A program made the translations under genes and the position numbers. A DNA stretch of 64,000 bases from JBEKTY01 sp049515555 (lineage in GTDB: Bacteria; Planctomycetota; Planctomycetia; Pirellulales; Thermoguttaceae): assembly GCA_049515555.1 (NCBI GenBank), contig JBEKTY010000009.1:17287-81286 (forward strand), given 5' to 3'. Shown here piece by piece: positions 1 to 8,238 of this stretch (its first letter is position 1; every line of letters starts with the position of its first letter). The notes beneath the pieces were generated by a model. The model ran no database searches, was not told where the DNA came from, and saw only the letters and a list, made by a program, of their open reading frames with translations.

Positions 1-504
1 GGCCCGTGGACCGACTTGCGCTGGTCGCAAGACTGGGAGTACGATGGCCGTATTGGAAGCCTCGGGACGAAGCTGGTACATTGCAAAGAGTGGGTATGTG
101 ACGAGCGCCATCACGCGGGTTTGCGCCAGACAACGCCTGCCGACTGGCTCGAACCGGAGCGGCTGCTTGCCCGCAAACGGTTCCTGGAACTTATGCTGGG
201 CCACGCGGAACGTGCCGGGGTGGCCGCGGAGATGCCGCATCGCAAGCACTTCACCCGTTGGGTCTTTGCCACCGCGCGTCAGTGTGCTGCCGCGGGCATG
301 GCGGCCGAGGCCCGCCAGTGCATGGAGTTGGCGGAGCGCAGCGCCGGCGGTTGCCGCGAGGCCCGACGCTATTTCGGCCTGTATCGGTTCTTATGTACAA
401 CGGTGGGGAGCCGATGCACGGGCAGCATGCTGCATTGGGCAGAAAAGATGAAGAACCCCGGTCGCCTGACGCTTGAGCAATCCTTCGCGAGGGACCTGAA
501 GTGA
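1..504 (+). CDS. Glycosyltransferase family 2, C-terminal part (cut by window edge)
   Basis: The frame is open from base 1 and ends at a stop at 502-504, so this is the end of a gene that begins outside the window. The first visible residues include the acidic stretch EDWEYDGRIG-like SQDWEYDGRIG, which resembles the region after the GT-A core of planctomycete GT2 proteins where a modified arginine- or aromatic-containing loop follows the catalytic base. The remaining ~150 residues are alpha-helical and Ala/Arg-rich with no further motif. It overlaps the next glycosyltransferase gene by 4 bases (ATGA-type junction at 501-504), so the two are probably translationally coupled members of the polysaccharide operon. 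Family assignment is inference because the catalytic domain itself is not in view. Confidence 0.55.
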   Translation, partial: GPWTDLRWSQDWEYDGRIGSLGTKLVHCKEWVCDERHHAGLRQTTPADWLEPERLLARKRFLELMLGHAERAGVAAEMPHRKHFTRWVFATARQCAAAGMAAEARQCMELAERSAGGCREARRYFGLYRFLCTTVGSRCTGSMLHWAEKMKNPGRLTLEQSFARDLK

Positions 505-1496
505 GCGCCCCGATCACGTCGGTGGTCATGAGCGTGTACAACGGGGGGCGTTACCTGCGGGAGTCGGTGGAGAGCATCTTGTCGCAGGAGTTCGCGGATT
601 TCGAGTTTCTCATCGTCAACGACGGATCGAAGGACGAATCGCCCGACATTCTGGCGGAATACGCGCGGCAGGACATGCGGATCCGCATACTCGACCAGGA
701 AAATCGGGGCCTTACCAGGGCTCTAGTCCGAGGTTGCTCGGAGGCCCGCGGCTGCTACATAGCCCGGCAGGACGCGGACGACTGGTCGCACCCCCGGCGT
801 CTGCGGCGCAGCGTCGAGGTGCTGGACCGATCTCCGCAGCTCGCCATGGTTGGCTCTTGGGCGAGATACATCGACGCCGTTGGGGACGAAGTGGAATCCG
901 TTGAGCGTCCGGCCGATCCCCAAGTGGCGACGCACCAATTGCTCCACCAGCGGCTGGGCCCGCCCGCCCACGGAAGTGTGATGTTTCGCCGCTCCGCGTA
1001 TGAAGCCGTTGGCGGCTACCGCGCCTGCTTTTACTATGCGCAGGATTCCGATCTTTGGCAGCGTCTGGCATCGGCCGGACAAGTTGCCTATGTCCAGGAG
1101 TATTTATATCACTATCGACTTACGCCGGAGGCGATTTCCGGCGCTCAAACGCCCGTGCAGTGGCAGTTCGGCGAATTGGGCCAGCGCTGCAACGCCGCCC
1201 GCTTGCGGGGAGAAAGCGAAGAGCCCTTTCTCAGACAGGCCGAGGCGCTGCGTACCCTGGTGCTGGAAGGCAAGGTGACTACTAGCGGGGTGCGACGGCG
1301 GCGGGCTGCCGCCAACTACCGCATCGGCACCGGACTTAGCCGCCGCGGCAATCCGCGGGCCAGACAGTACTTCTGGACGGCGATCCGCCTGAATCCGCTG
1401 CATTGGCGAAGCTGGTGCCGCCTGTGCGCGGAGTTTGTCCGGCCGCCGCGGCAGGACGTTACGCCCCCGGACTTGATTACCGAAGGTAACAAATGA
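501..1496 (+). CDS. Glycosyltransferase family 2
   Basis: A 331-residue GT-A fold sugar transferase that should move a sugar from a nucleotide donor to a growing glycan at the cytoplasmic face. The N-terminus carries the classic GT2 start (TSVVMSVYNGGRYLRESVES), followed by FLIVNDGSKD with the nucleotide-binding aspartate, and QDADDW around residue 90, the DXD metal site. RPADP and GSVMFRRSAYE lie in the acceptor half; YAQDSDLWQRLA is the usual general-base region. The last ~90 residues are Arg-rich. The GTG start overlaps the preceding stop and its own stop overlaps the next gene by 4 bases, marking a tight operon. Donor and acceptor cannot be told from sequence. Confidence 0.88.
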   Translation: MSAPITSVVMSVYNGGRYLRESVESILSQEFADFEFLIVNDGSKDESPDILAEYARQDMRIRILDQENRGLTRALVRGCSEARGCYIARQDADDWSHPRRLRRSVEVLDRSPQLAMVGSWARYIDAVGDEVESVERPADPQVATHQLLHQRLGPPAHGSVMFRRSAYEAVGGYRACFYYAQDSDLWQRLASAGQVAYVQEYLYHYRLTPEAISGAQTPVQWQFGELGQRCNAARLRGESEEPFLRQAEALRTLVLEGKVTTSGVRRRRAAANYRIGTGLSRRGNPRARQYFWTAIRLNPLHWRSWCRLCAEFVRPPRQDVTPPDLITEGNK

Positions 1497-2653
1497 ACGA
1501 GCGGCGAACCTACCGCTTTGAATTCCTCGACGCCCTGCGCGGCGTGGCCATCCTGGCGGTGATACTGCTGCACTTCGGCCAACGCGGGTGCGGGTCGGAG
1601 GACCACCTGGTTCACCGCTGGCTCTGGCCCGTGCTCTCCCACGGCTATCTGGGCGTGCAACTGTTCTTCGTCATCAGCGGGTACTGCATCACGGCGGCCG
1701 TATACGGCGCCCGCGGAAAAGAGAACCCCGTGCGGCATTTTCTCGTTCGCCGCGCACGGCGGATCTTCCCGCCCTATTGGTGGAGCATGTTGCTGGTCGT
1801 GGTCCTGGCCGCCGGAACGTGGCTGGTAATGAAACAACAGTGGACGGCCATGTTCCCCATGACCCCCGTGGACTGGCTGCTGAACGTGCTGCTGCTTCAG
1901 CAGCCCTTCGGTGCTCACGACGTCAACCTGGTCTATTGGTCGCTGTCGATAGAGATCCAGTTCTACCTGCTCATGGCACTCTGTTTATGGAAACTCGAGC
2001 GAGCGGAATTCTATTTGATCGGCGTGACGGTTGTCAGTGCTCTCTTGATCTCATCGTTGCGATTTTCGCTATCCGGCAATGTTCTGGCGTACTGGCCCGA
2101 ATTTGCCTGCGGCATTGCGGCATTCTACTGGATCACGGGCGAGTGCCGCTGGCCCGCAACGCCATGGATCCTGGCCGGGACCGCGGCCTTGGTCGCGGGG
2201 GTGTTCTGGTATCGCACGGATGGGGCGGCCCCAAGAAACGGCCACGTCTCGCTGACGTTCAAGTTGCTCTTTTGCCTGGTTACGGCGGTTGTGCTGGTCG
2301 TTTCCTACCGCTTCGACGCGGCGATTACCCGCCGCCGCTGGTCGCGAGTTCTCGCCGCCCTCGGCACCATGTCCTACACCTTGTACCTGGTGCACGCGCC
2401 CTTGGCGACTCGCGTGTTTAATCTCGGGGAACGTATGACCGGCCTCGACGGCTCGTGGGGGCTGCTATATGCTGCGGCCAGCTTTCTGGTCGTACTGGTC
2501 GCCGGAAAGCTGTTCTATCGGTTCTGCGAACAACCTTGGTTAAGCTCGCAACGGAGACCAAAGAGAGAGGGCCACCGGGCTCGTGCTCAAGCGGCTTGCG
2601 ATCCTGCGGAGTTGACGGGTGCTGGGGCGCGGGGGTCATCACGGCGGCCGTGA
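1493..2653 (+). CDS. Acyltransferase 3 family (OafA/YrhL-like) membrane protein
   Basis: A 386-residue multi-pass membrane protein that would O-acylate (usually acetylate) sugars of the surface glycan. The N-terminus has the family signature FLDALRGVAILAVILLHF, with the Arg and His typical of acyltransferase 3 proteins, then LGVQLFFVISGYCI and RRARRIFPPYWW. VYWSLSIEIQFYLLMAL near residue 150 is the second conserved block. About ten hydrophobic segments follow, ending near residue 340 with TLYLVHAPL. There is no C-terminal SGNH domain, so it is the short membrane-only form. The start overlaps the upstream glycosyltransferase by 4 bases. The last ~40 residues are polar and low in conservation. 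Confidence 0.88.
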   Translation: MNERRTYRFEFLDALRGVAILAVILLHFGQRGCGSEDHLVHRWLWPVLSHGYLGVQLFFVISGYCITAAVYGARGKENPVRHFLVRRARRIFPPYWWSMLLVVVLAAGTWLVMKQQWTAMFPMTPVDWLLNVLLLQQPFGAHDVNLVYWSLSIEIQFYLLMALCLWKLERAEFYLIGVTVVSALLISSLRFSLSGNVLAYWPEFACGIAAFYWITGECRWPATPWILAGTAALVAGVFWYRTDGAAPRNGHVSLTFKLLFCLVTAVVLVVSYRFDAAITRRRWSRVLAALGTMSYTLYLVHAPLATRVFNLGERMTGLDGSWGLLYAAASFLVVLVAGKLFYRFCEQPWLSSQRRPKREGHRARAQAACDPAELTGAGARGSSRRP

Positions 2654-2692
2654 GGCGGTGGGAGCCATTCGCCATGACGTGCCCGCGGAAAG

Positions 2693-3580
2693 ATGTCTTG
2701 GATCAGTGTTCTTGTTCGGTGGTCGCAACCACAACTCGTTCCGAACGCCATGAGTCGACTAGCAAACGCCCTCGATCTGCTTCATCGCTTCGCCGCAAGG
2801 TATAAGTGGACCACCCTTCTGGCGATTAAGCTGCGCAACCAATGCCAGCGCGTCGTTGGTCACCGGGTTGCCGAATCCTGCAAGCCAAATGCGAATGGGG
2901 AGTTTTGGCTCCTGCACGCCCTCGGTGGTCGCCTGCGCGTGGTGGTCGATGTTGGCGCTAACGTGGGGGAGTGGACGGCCATGGCTCTCGCCGAGAACCC
3001 CGAGTTAGAGCGCGCGGTACTTTTGGAGCCTGACGAGCGAAATATCTCGCAGTTACGGGTCCGCTTTGCCAACCGAGCGCCGGTCGTCCTGCGTGCCGAG
3101 GTTGCCTCCTCCGCCGCAGGCTACCGCACCTTCTACGTCGCTCAGGATTGCACGATCGGGAGTTGCGTTCCACCGGCCGAGGGCCGCACGGACGTCCTGG
3201 CCGCGCGGGAAGTGAAGGCCGTGACCATTGATGACCTGCTCGGAGATCTGGGGCTCGACAACGTGGACTTCCTGAAGGTCGACACCGAGGGCCATGATTT
3301 CGACGTTGTACTGGGAGCCGCCCGGCAACTTAGCCAAAGGCGACTCGGGGTCATTCAGTTCGAGTATGGAGCCGACTATGTTCGGGCGGGCCGCACGCTC
3401 ACCTGTTTTAGGAGGATGCTTGCGGGGTACGGCTACAAGGTCTTCCTGCTGGGCCCAAGGGGATTGCGCGACGTGGATCACGACCTGCTCGGTGAGCATT
3501 TCAGCTACTCGAACTACGTGGCACTGAGGGCAGACTTTGTCGACTTGCTCGGCCCAAGCATTGAGCGTAGCCGCGTTTAG
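2693..3580 (+). CDS. FkbM family SAM-dependent methyltransferase
   Basis: A 295-residue enzyme with a Rossmann methyltransferase fold. VVVDVGANVGEWTAMAL (about residues 83-99) is the glycine-rich SAM-binding motif I; the acidic end of the next strand is LLEPDERN. The FkbM hallmark VDFLKVDTEGHDFDVVLG is present near residue 185, as is VIQFEYG. FkbM proteins O-methylate sugars or polyketides; in this cluster a sugar of the glycan is the likely target (inference). A start at 2750 (MSRLANALDLL) is equally possible and would remove 19 poorly conserved residues; the GGAAAG before 2693 supports the upstream start weakly. Confidence 0.85.
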   Translation: MSWISVLVRWSQPQLVPNAMSRLANALDLLHRFAARYKWTTLLAIKLRNQCQRVVGHRVAESCKPNANGEFWLLHALGGRLRVVVDVGANVGEWTAMALAENPELERAVLLEPDERNISQLRVRFANRAPVVLRAEVASSAAGYRTFYVAQDCTIGSCVPPAEGRTDVLAAREVKAVTIDDLLGDLGLDNVDFLKVDTEGHDFDVVLGAARQLSQRRLGVIQFEYGADYVRAGRTLTCFRRMLAGYGYKVFLLGPRGLRDVDHDLLGEHFSYSNYVALRADFVDLLGPSIERSRV

Positions 3581-3598
3581 GCTATAGGCGAGAAAAAT

Positions 3599-4438
3599 AT
3601 GCAGGACGGACTGCTTTACATCGCCTTTGGCGAGCGGTACCGGCAAGAGGCGCGACAATCTATCGCATCTGTGAGGCAGCGTTCCCCTCACCTCCGCGTT
3701 GCCGTGATCACCGACAGCGCGTGGCACTGCGACCCAGAGCCTGACGAATTCATCATTGAGAGGTTGGATGCCACATTCGGCGCCAAGCCGTCTCTCCTGT
3801 ATCGATGCACGCCGTTCGACCGAACAATCTTTCTCGACACCGACACCGTCCTGGTGCGCGACCTCGCGCCAGTGTTGAATCTCCTCGACTACTACGAGTT
3901 TTGTGTGAGGTTCGTCGGCGGCGACCTTACGGTAGAACCATCCCTTTTATACCACCCGACGGCCTCGTCAGGGGTGATCGTCTTCCGGAAATGTGATAAC
4001 GTCGCGCGGCTCTTCGAAATGTGGCTGAATGCGTATGGTGCGGCGGCAAGATCCGGCGCCGCTGGGCGACCGTCCGGGCCTCCGGACGACAAGTACCTGG
4101 CAGGCGCCATTGCACGTTCGGGCGCCCGGGCCATGCACCTTCCCGAGCACTTGATTTTCAACCTGTGTGAGCCAAGTATTTGCTTCAGCACGCCTGTCGT
4201 ATGCCACGGTCGGCACAAGAACCTGACGAAGATCGCGCGCTATCTTTCTGGGCAGTGGACCAGAACAGACAAAGCGCCCTGGCAGCGCGTTTGGTTGCCG
4301 AACCTGCTGGGGTTGCTTCCGAACGGGCTTCGCAGATCTGACCCGTTTATGATGGCGTCATTTGTTATTCGCAGGATTGTCTCGGAGGTCCGCTATGCCA
4401 TCGGGCGGGACGGCAGCGACGACTCCAACAAGCGGTAG
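3599..4438 (+). CDS. GT8-like nucleotide-sugar glycosyltransferase
   Basis: A 279-residue protein with a GT-A type sugar-nucleotide-binding arrangement: GLLYIAFGERYRQEARQSI at the start resembles the beginning of nucleotide-diphospho-sugar transferases, and DRTIFLDTDTVLVRDL near residue 80 holds the DXD (DTD) metal site. SSGVIVFRK and a downstream His-rich VVCHGRHKN fit the GT8/galactosyltransferase pattern. It sits between the methyltransferase and a GT4 gene on the same strand, with an 18-base gap before it. Its role in adding one sugar of the glycan is inferred from family and context. A 150-base stretch after it (4439-4588) shows no recognisable feature. Confidence 0.7.
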   Translation: MQDGLLYIAFGERYRQEARQSIASVRQRSPHLRVAVITDSAWHCDPEPDEFIIERLDATFGAKPSLLYRCTPFDRTIFLDTDTVLVRDLAPVLNLLDYYEFCVRFVGGDLTVEPSLLYHPTASSGVIVFRKCDNVARLFEMWLNAYGAAARSGAAGRPSGPPDDKYLAGAIARSGARAMHLPEHLIFNLCEPSICFSTPVVCHGRHKNLTKIARYLSGQWTRTDKAPWQRVWLPNLLGLLPNGLRRSDPFMMASFVIRRIVSEVRYAIGRDGSDDSNKR

Positions 4439-4588
4439 CACCAAGCGCCGTTGGAGCCGCCAATTGGTGGAATCCGTGCTACGTGCCGCGTCTGTCCCTC
4501 CTCTCGGAACGAATCACAGGCGCGAGCAACTCCGGCAGGTTAGGGGCGCTCGCACGATTACCGTGTCGCGAGAGAGAACCGGAGTCGA

Positions 4589-5752
4589 ATGCGAATTTTG
4601 ATCGGAGCCGATGTACGACCCGACCCGAACGCCGGGGCGTCGGGGACGGTGTACCAGATGAATGCTGCGCTGCGACGCATGGGCCACGAGGTCGACGAGA
4701 TTTGGCAACCGGATATGGGCCGGCGGATCCGCCATGGAAACTTGCACTACCTGTTGGAACTGCCGTGGAAGTACCGGCGGGCGGTAAGGCAAAAGATCAG
4801 GAGCGGCCCCTACGATGTGATCGAGCTCAATCAGCCCCATGCGTACCTGGCGGCCGCGGACCACCGCAGGTGTGGACGTCCGGGTGTGTTCGTGAATCGC
4901 AGCCATGGGCACGAAGTGCGGTCGGAGGAGGCGCTGAGCCCATGGCGCCGGAAGACGGGAGCGGCCCAGAAGCGGGGGCTCTCCAGGGCCGTCTCCGCGG
5001 TGATCCGGATGCTCTTGAACCGGCAGTGGGACCTGATCGCTAAGACGGCAGATGGCTTCCTGGTGTCCTGCCGCGAGGACGCCAACTTTCTGGCCGATCG
5101 CTACGGCGTTCCGCGGCCAAGGATCGGCGTTATCACGCAGGGGGTGCCGGATGCCCACCATGAAAACGCGCCGGGGGCCTTCACCGCAGACCGCCTGACG
5201 CGGCTGCTCTACGTGGGCCAGTTGGCGTTTTTCAAGGCCCCGATGATGCTGGCGCAGGCAGTTTCGATGGTCCTGCGCGAAAGGCCCGGGGCAACGATGA
5301 CCTGGGTGTGCAGCCGCAAGCACCACGCCGAGGCCCGATGGCTACTGGACGAGGATGTCCGGTCTCGGGTCGCATTCCTCGACTGGATGACGCAGGAGGA
5401 GTTGATCGGCGTTCTCGATCGGCACGGGGTGTTTCTGTTTCCCTCATTCTTCGAGGGGTTCGGCAAAGCGCCGCTGGAGGCGATGGCCCGCGGCTTGTGC
5501 GTGGTGGCCAGCGCCACCGGCGGAATGCGGGACTTCATCGAGGACGGCGTGTCGGGGCGGCTCGTGCCGGTCGGGCAGCCGCAGGTGATGGCTGCCGCCG
5601 TAGTGGAGCTCATGGACGACCTGGATCGCTGCCGGAGAATGTCGGCGGCGGCCCGATCGACCGCCGTCACGCACACCTGGGACCGCTGCGCCCGCGACGC
5701 CACGCAGTTCTACGAAAGCTTGATCCGCGGGAAGGCCGAACAGCATGGGTGA
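4589..5752 (+). CDS. Glycosyltransferase family 4 (GT-B)
   Basis: A 387-residue retaining glycosyltransferase. The N-terminal Rossmann half has GASGTVYQMNAALRRMGHEV, the acceptor-side glycine-rich loop. The C-terminal half carries RLLYVGQLAFFKAPMML at the domain hinge and the donor-site motif GVFLFPSFFEGFGKAPLEA with the two glutamates of the EX7E pattern, followed by ARGLCVVASATGGMRDFIEDG. A Shine-Dalgarno-like CGGAGTC precedes the ATG. The gene overlaps the following GT2 gene by 8 bases. It is a member of the polysaccharide cluster; the sugar is unknown. Confidence 0.9.
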   Translation: MRILIGADVRPDPNAGASGTVYQMNAALRRMGHEVDEIWQPDMGRRIRHGNLHYLLELPWKYRRAVRQKIRSGPYDVIELNQPHAYLAAADHRRCGRPGVFVNRSHGHEVRSEEALSPWRRKTGAAQKRGLSRAVSAVIRMLLNRQWDLIAKTADGFLVSCREDANFLADRYGVPRPRIGVITQGVPDAHHENAPGAFTADRLTRLLYVGQLAFFKAPMMLAQAVSMVLRERPGATMTWVCSRKHHAEARWLLDEDVRSRVAFLDWMTQEELIGVLDRHGVFLFPSFFEGFGKAPLEAMARGLCVVASATGGMRDFIEDGVSGRLVPVGQPQVMAAAVVELMDDLDRCRRMSAAARSTAVTHTWDRCARDATQFYESLIRGKAEQHG

Positions 5753-6737
5753 GGTACAGGCGAGATTCACTGCCTCAGACGTGGCCGTCGTCATTCCGAC
5801 TTACGGCCGGGAGCAGGTGCTGCTCGATACGGTGCGGGCTTGCCTCGATCAGAAGCCCCCGCCGGGCGAGATCATTGTGGTCGATCAGACGCCCCGGCAC
5901 GAGCCGCGGACGGAAGAGTTCCTCCGTAGTTGGAGCGAATCCGGCCAGGTGCGCCTGATTCGGCGCGACAAGCCGTCCCAGCCGGCGGCTGCGAACTGCG
6001 CGCTGCTGGCAGCGGCCAGGCCGCTGGTGTTGTTCCTCGACGACGACATTGTGCCGGCCGGGGATTTGGTCGAGCGGCACGCCCTGGCCCACGGCGACAC
6101 GGACGTATGGGCCGTAGTCGGGCAAATCTTGCAGCCCGGCCAGGAGCCGGTGGAGTATGTCCCGGCTGCCCCTGACGGCCGCCTGAGAACGCACCTGGAT
6201 TTCCGTTTCAACTCGTCGCGACGATGCCGGATCGAAAACTGCATGTCGGGGAACGTTTCCGTCCGACGAGAGAAAGCCTTGGCGGTGGGCGGCTTCGACG
6301 AGAATTTCCGTTACACGGTCGCCTACCGCTTCGATACGGAGTTCGGCCGCAGGATCTGCCGGCACGGCGGCAAGATCCTTTTCGAGCCCACCGCGACGCT
6401 GCGACACCTGCGGGCCAGTCGCGGAGGCACACGCAGCGCGAGCAATCACTTGACGTCGGCCAAGCCGGATCATTCTATCGGCGATTACTACTTCGCGATT
6501 CTATACGGGAGACGCATGGAAGTTTTTTCCTACGCCGCGCAGCGTCTGGTTCGCTCGGTTGCCACGCGGTTCCATTTGCGCCATCCCTGGTGGATCCCGC
6601 CCAAGCTGATCGGCGAGCTGCGCGGGCTGATCGGGGCGGTGGGCCTGGCGAAACACGGGCAGCGGCTGATCACCGAGAGCCGGCTTGATGACTCGCAGAT
6701 CTCGGCTACGGCCGTGCCAGGCAAGTCGGTTCCTTGA
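5745..6737 (+). CDS. Glycosyltransferase family 2
   Basis: A 330-residue GT-A protein. Motifs in order are VAVVIPTYGREQVLLDTVRA, IIVVDQTPRHEP, and LVLFLDDDIVPAGDLV, in which DDD supplies the DXD metal site. GNVSVRREKALAVGGFDENF and DTEFGRRICRHGGKILFEP are the normal acceptor and catalytic-base regions, and the C-terminal ~100 residues are helical with amphipathic segments that may touch the membrane. It overlaps the upstream GT4 gene by 8 bases. The downstream 235-base gap holds an inverted repeat rather than a gene. Confidence 0.87.
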   Translation: MGEVQARFTASDVAVVIPTYGREQVLLDTVRACLDQKPPPGEIIVVDQTPRHEPRTEEFLRSWSESGQVRLIRRDKPSQPAAANCALLAAARPLVLFLDDDIVPAGDLVERHALAHGDTDVWAVVGQILQPGQEPVEYVPAAPDGRLRTHLDFRFNSSRRCRIENCMSGNVSVRREKALAVGGFDENFRYTVAYRFDTEFGRRICRHGGKILFEPTATLRHLRASRGGTRSASNHLTSAKPDHSIGDYYFAILYGRRMEVFSYAAQRLVRSVATRFHLRHPWWIPPKLIGELRGLIGAVGLAKHGQRLITESRLDDSQISATAVPGKSVP

Positions 6738-6784
6738 AGAACATCTTTCGCCCGGTCTTCCATTTGAGGAGAAAGATAGATCAG

Positions 6785-6940
6785 ACTGCAAACGAAGCAC
6801 AAAGACACGAAGGCAGTGAGGACAAGGTGTTACGAAGACCGGCCTCACCCCCCAATGAAAGCCGTTTCGCCGGGCCGGCGGCCTCAATGAACTTCGTGCC
6901 CTTTGCGCCTTTGTGGTTAATCATTTGCAGTTCGAGAAGA
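6785..6940 (+). repeat. Imperfect inverted repeat in the gap between two glycosyltransferase genes
   Basis: The left arm (GCAAACGAAGCACAAAGACA, from about 6787, continuing into CGAAGG) is matched by the reverse complement of the right arm near 6895-6930 (TTCGTGCCCTTTGCGCC...TTTGTGGTTAATC...TTTGC). The arms flank about 80 bases. The phrase AAAGACACGAAGG with its complement is a recurring non-coding motif in this kind of genome. It has no T-tract and no reading frame and probably is an inert palindromic repeat. Confidence 0.5.
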
Positions 6941-6972
6941 TAACCGGCCCTGGGCACGGCATTAAGGAGGCG

Positions 6973-8181
6973 ATGAAACACCGTCGTTACAAACTGGGGA
7001 TCGTCACCACGCACCCCATCCAGTATCAGGTGCCGTGGTTCCAGCGGCTCGCGCAAATGCCAGAGCTGGACCTCACGGTCTTTTTCTGTCATCTTCCCGA
7101 CCGCGCGCAACAAGGGGATGGATTCGGCGTGAGCTTCCAATGGGACGTCCCCCTGCTTGAGGGTTATCACTACCAGATACTCAAGAACGTCGCTCGCCGG
7201 CCCAGCGTAACGCGGTTCCGCGGTTGCGATACGCCGGAAATCGGCCGGCAGATAGGCCAAGGGGAGTTCGACGCCGTCGTCGTCAACGGCTGGGTGGTCA
7301 AAAGCTGCCTGCAAACGCTTTGGGCCTGCAAGCGATCGGGCGTGCCGTGCATCGTGCGTGGCGAAGCCAACATTTTGCGTCCCCGCGCTTGGTGGAAAAG
7401 GAGGATTCACCGCTGGCTGGTCCGGCGGTATGCAGCTTGCTTGTACATAGGCAGGAGCAACGCCCAGTTCTACCGCCAGTGCGGCGTACGCCAGGAGCGG
7501 CTGTTCCCGGCCCGCTACTTCGTCGATAACGAGCGGTTCGCCCGCCAGGCTGGCGTGCCGGGCCTCCGCGAGTCGGCCAGGGGCCGCTGGAATGTGCCCC
7601 AGGACCGCACGGTTTACCTGTATTCCGGCAAGCTCATTCCCAAGAAGCATCCGCTGGAGCTGCTCGAATCGCTGCGTCTGGCGTCTCGGAAAGCGCCGGG
7701 CGTGCACCTGCTGGTAGTCGGCGACGGAGAACTGCGGGCCGGCTGCGAGTCGTTTGCCGCCGCGCACCACTTGCCCGCCACGTTCACAGGTTTCCTCAAC
7801 CAGACCGAGATTCCCGCGGCCTACGCGGCGGCCGATTGCCTGGTGCTGCCCGCGGACCACGGCGAAACGTGGGGCCTGGTGGTCAACGAGGCCATGGCCT
7901 GCGGCCTGCCCGCTGTCATCAGCGACCAGGTGGGCTGCGGGCCGGACCTGATCGAGCCGGGCCGCACCGGGGCGGTCTTTCCCTTCGGGAACTGGGAAGC
8001 CCTGGCCCAGACGCTTGTCGATCTGGCGGCCAGTCCCGACGCCCTGCGTCGCCAGGGAGAAAACGCGCGGGCCAAGGTGGCCGAATACTCTGTCGAGGCC
8101 GCCGCGCGTGGCACCCTGGACGCCGTTCGGTACGTCGTAGGACAGGTTTCAACCCGTCTCCAAGACAATGAAATGGGTTGA
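6973..8181 (+). CDS. Glycosyltransferase family 4 (GT-B)
   Basis: A 402-residue glycosyltransferase beginning KLGIVTTHPIQYQVPWFQRL, a pattern of GT4 proteins acting on surface glycans. The C-terminal donor-binding half has VYLYSGKLIPKKHPLELLES at the hinge and the glutamate pair in ETWGLVVNEAMACGLPAVIS. The ATG at 6973 is preceded by AAGGAGG at a good distance; the frame is open 60 bases further upstream but that start lacks a ribosome site. The last ~15 residues (from VVGQVSTRL) are encoded by a palindromic repeat that starts at 8136, so the repeat has supplied the stop codon and the natural C-terminus was probably a little different. Confidence 0.9.
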   Translation: MKHRRYKLGIVTTHPIQYQVPWFQRLAQMPELDLTVFFCHLPDRAQQGDGFGVSFQWDVPLLEGYHYQILKNVARRPSVTRFRGCDTPEIGRQIGQGEFDAVVVNGWVVKSCLQTLWACKRSGVPCIVRGEANILRPRAWWKRRIHRWLVRRYAACLYIGRSNAQFYRQCGVRQERLFPARYFVDNERFARQAGVPGLRESARGRWNVPQDRTVYLYSGKLIPKKHPLELLESLRLASRKAPGVHLLVVGDGELRAGCESFAAAHHLPATFTGFLNQTEIPAAYAAADCLVLPADHGETWGLVVNEAMACGLPAVISDQVGCGPDLIEPGRTGAVFPFGNWEALAQTLVDLAASPDALRRQGENARAKVAEYSVEAAARGTLDAVRYVVGQVSTRLQDNEMG

Positions 8182-8229
8182 AACCCGTCTACGCGATAAG
8201 ACAATGGACGGGTTGAAACCCGTCCTACG
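8136..8229 (+). repeat. Palindromic element with GTAGGAC/GTCCTAC ends
   Basis: The ends CGTAGGAC (8136) and GTCCTACG (8222-8229) are perfect complements. Inside lie three copies of a GGGTTTCAACCC-type palindrome (GGTTTCAACCCGTC, TGGGTTGAAACCCGTC, GACGGGTTGAAACCCGTC). The element begins within the 3' end of a glycosyltransferase gene and stops just before the next start codon at 8239. Its architecture (outer stem plus inner hairpins) is the same as the elements at 17094, 47798 and 62229. Confidence 0.8.
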
Positions 8230-8238
8230 AGAGCGCGC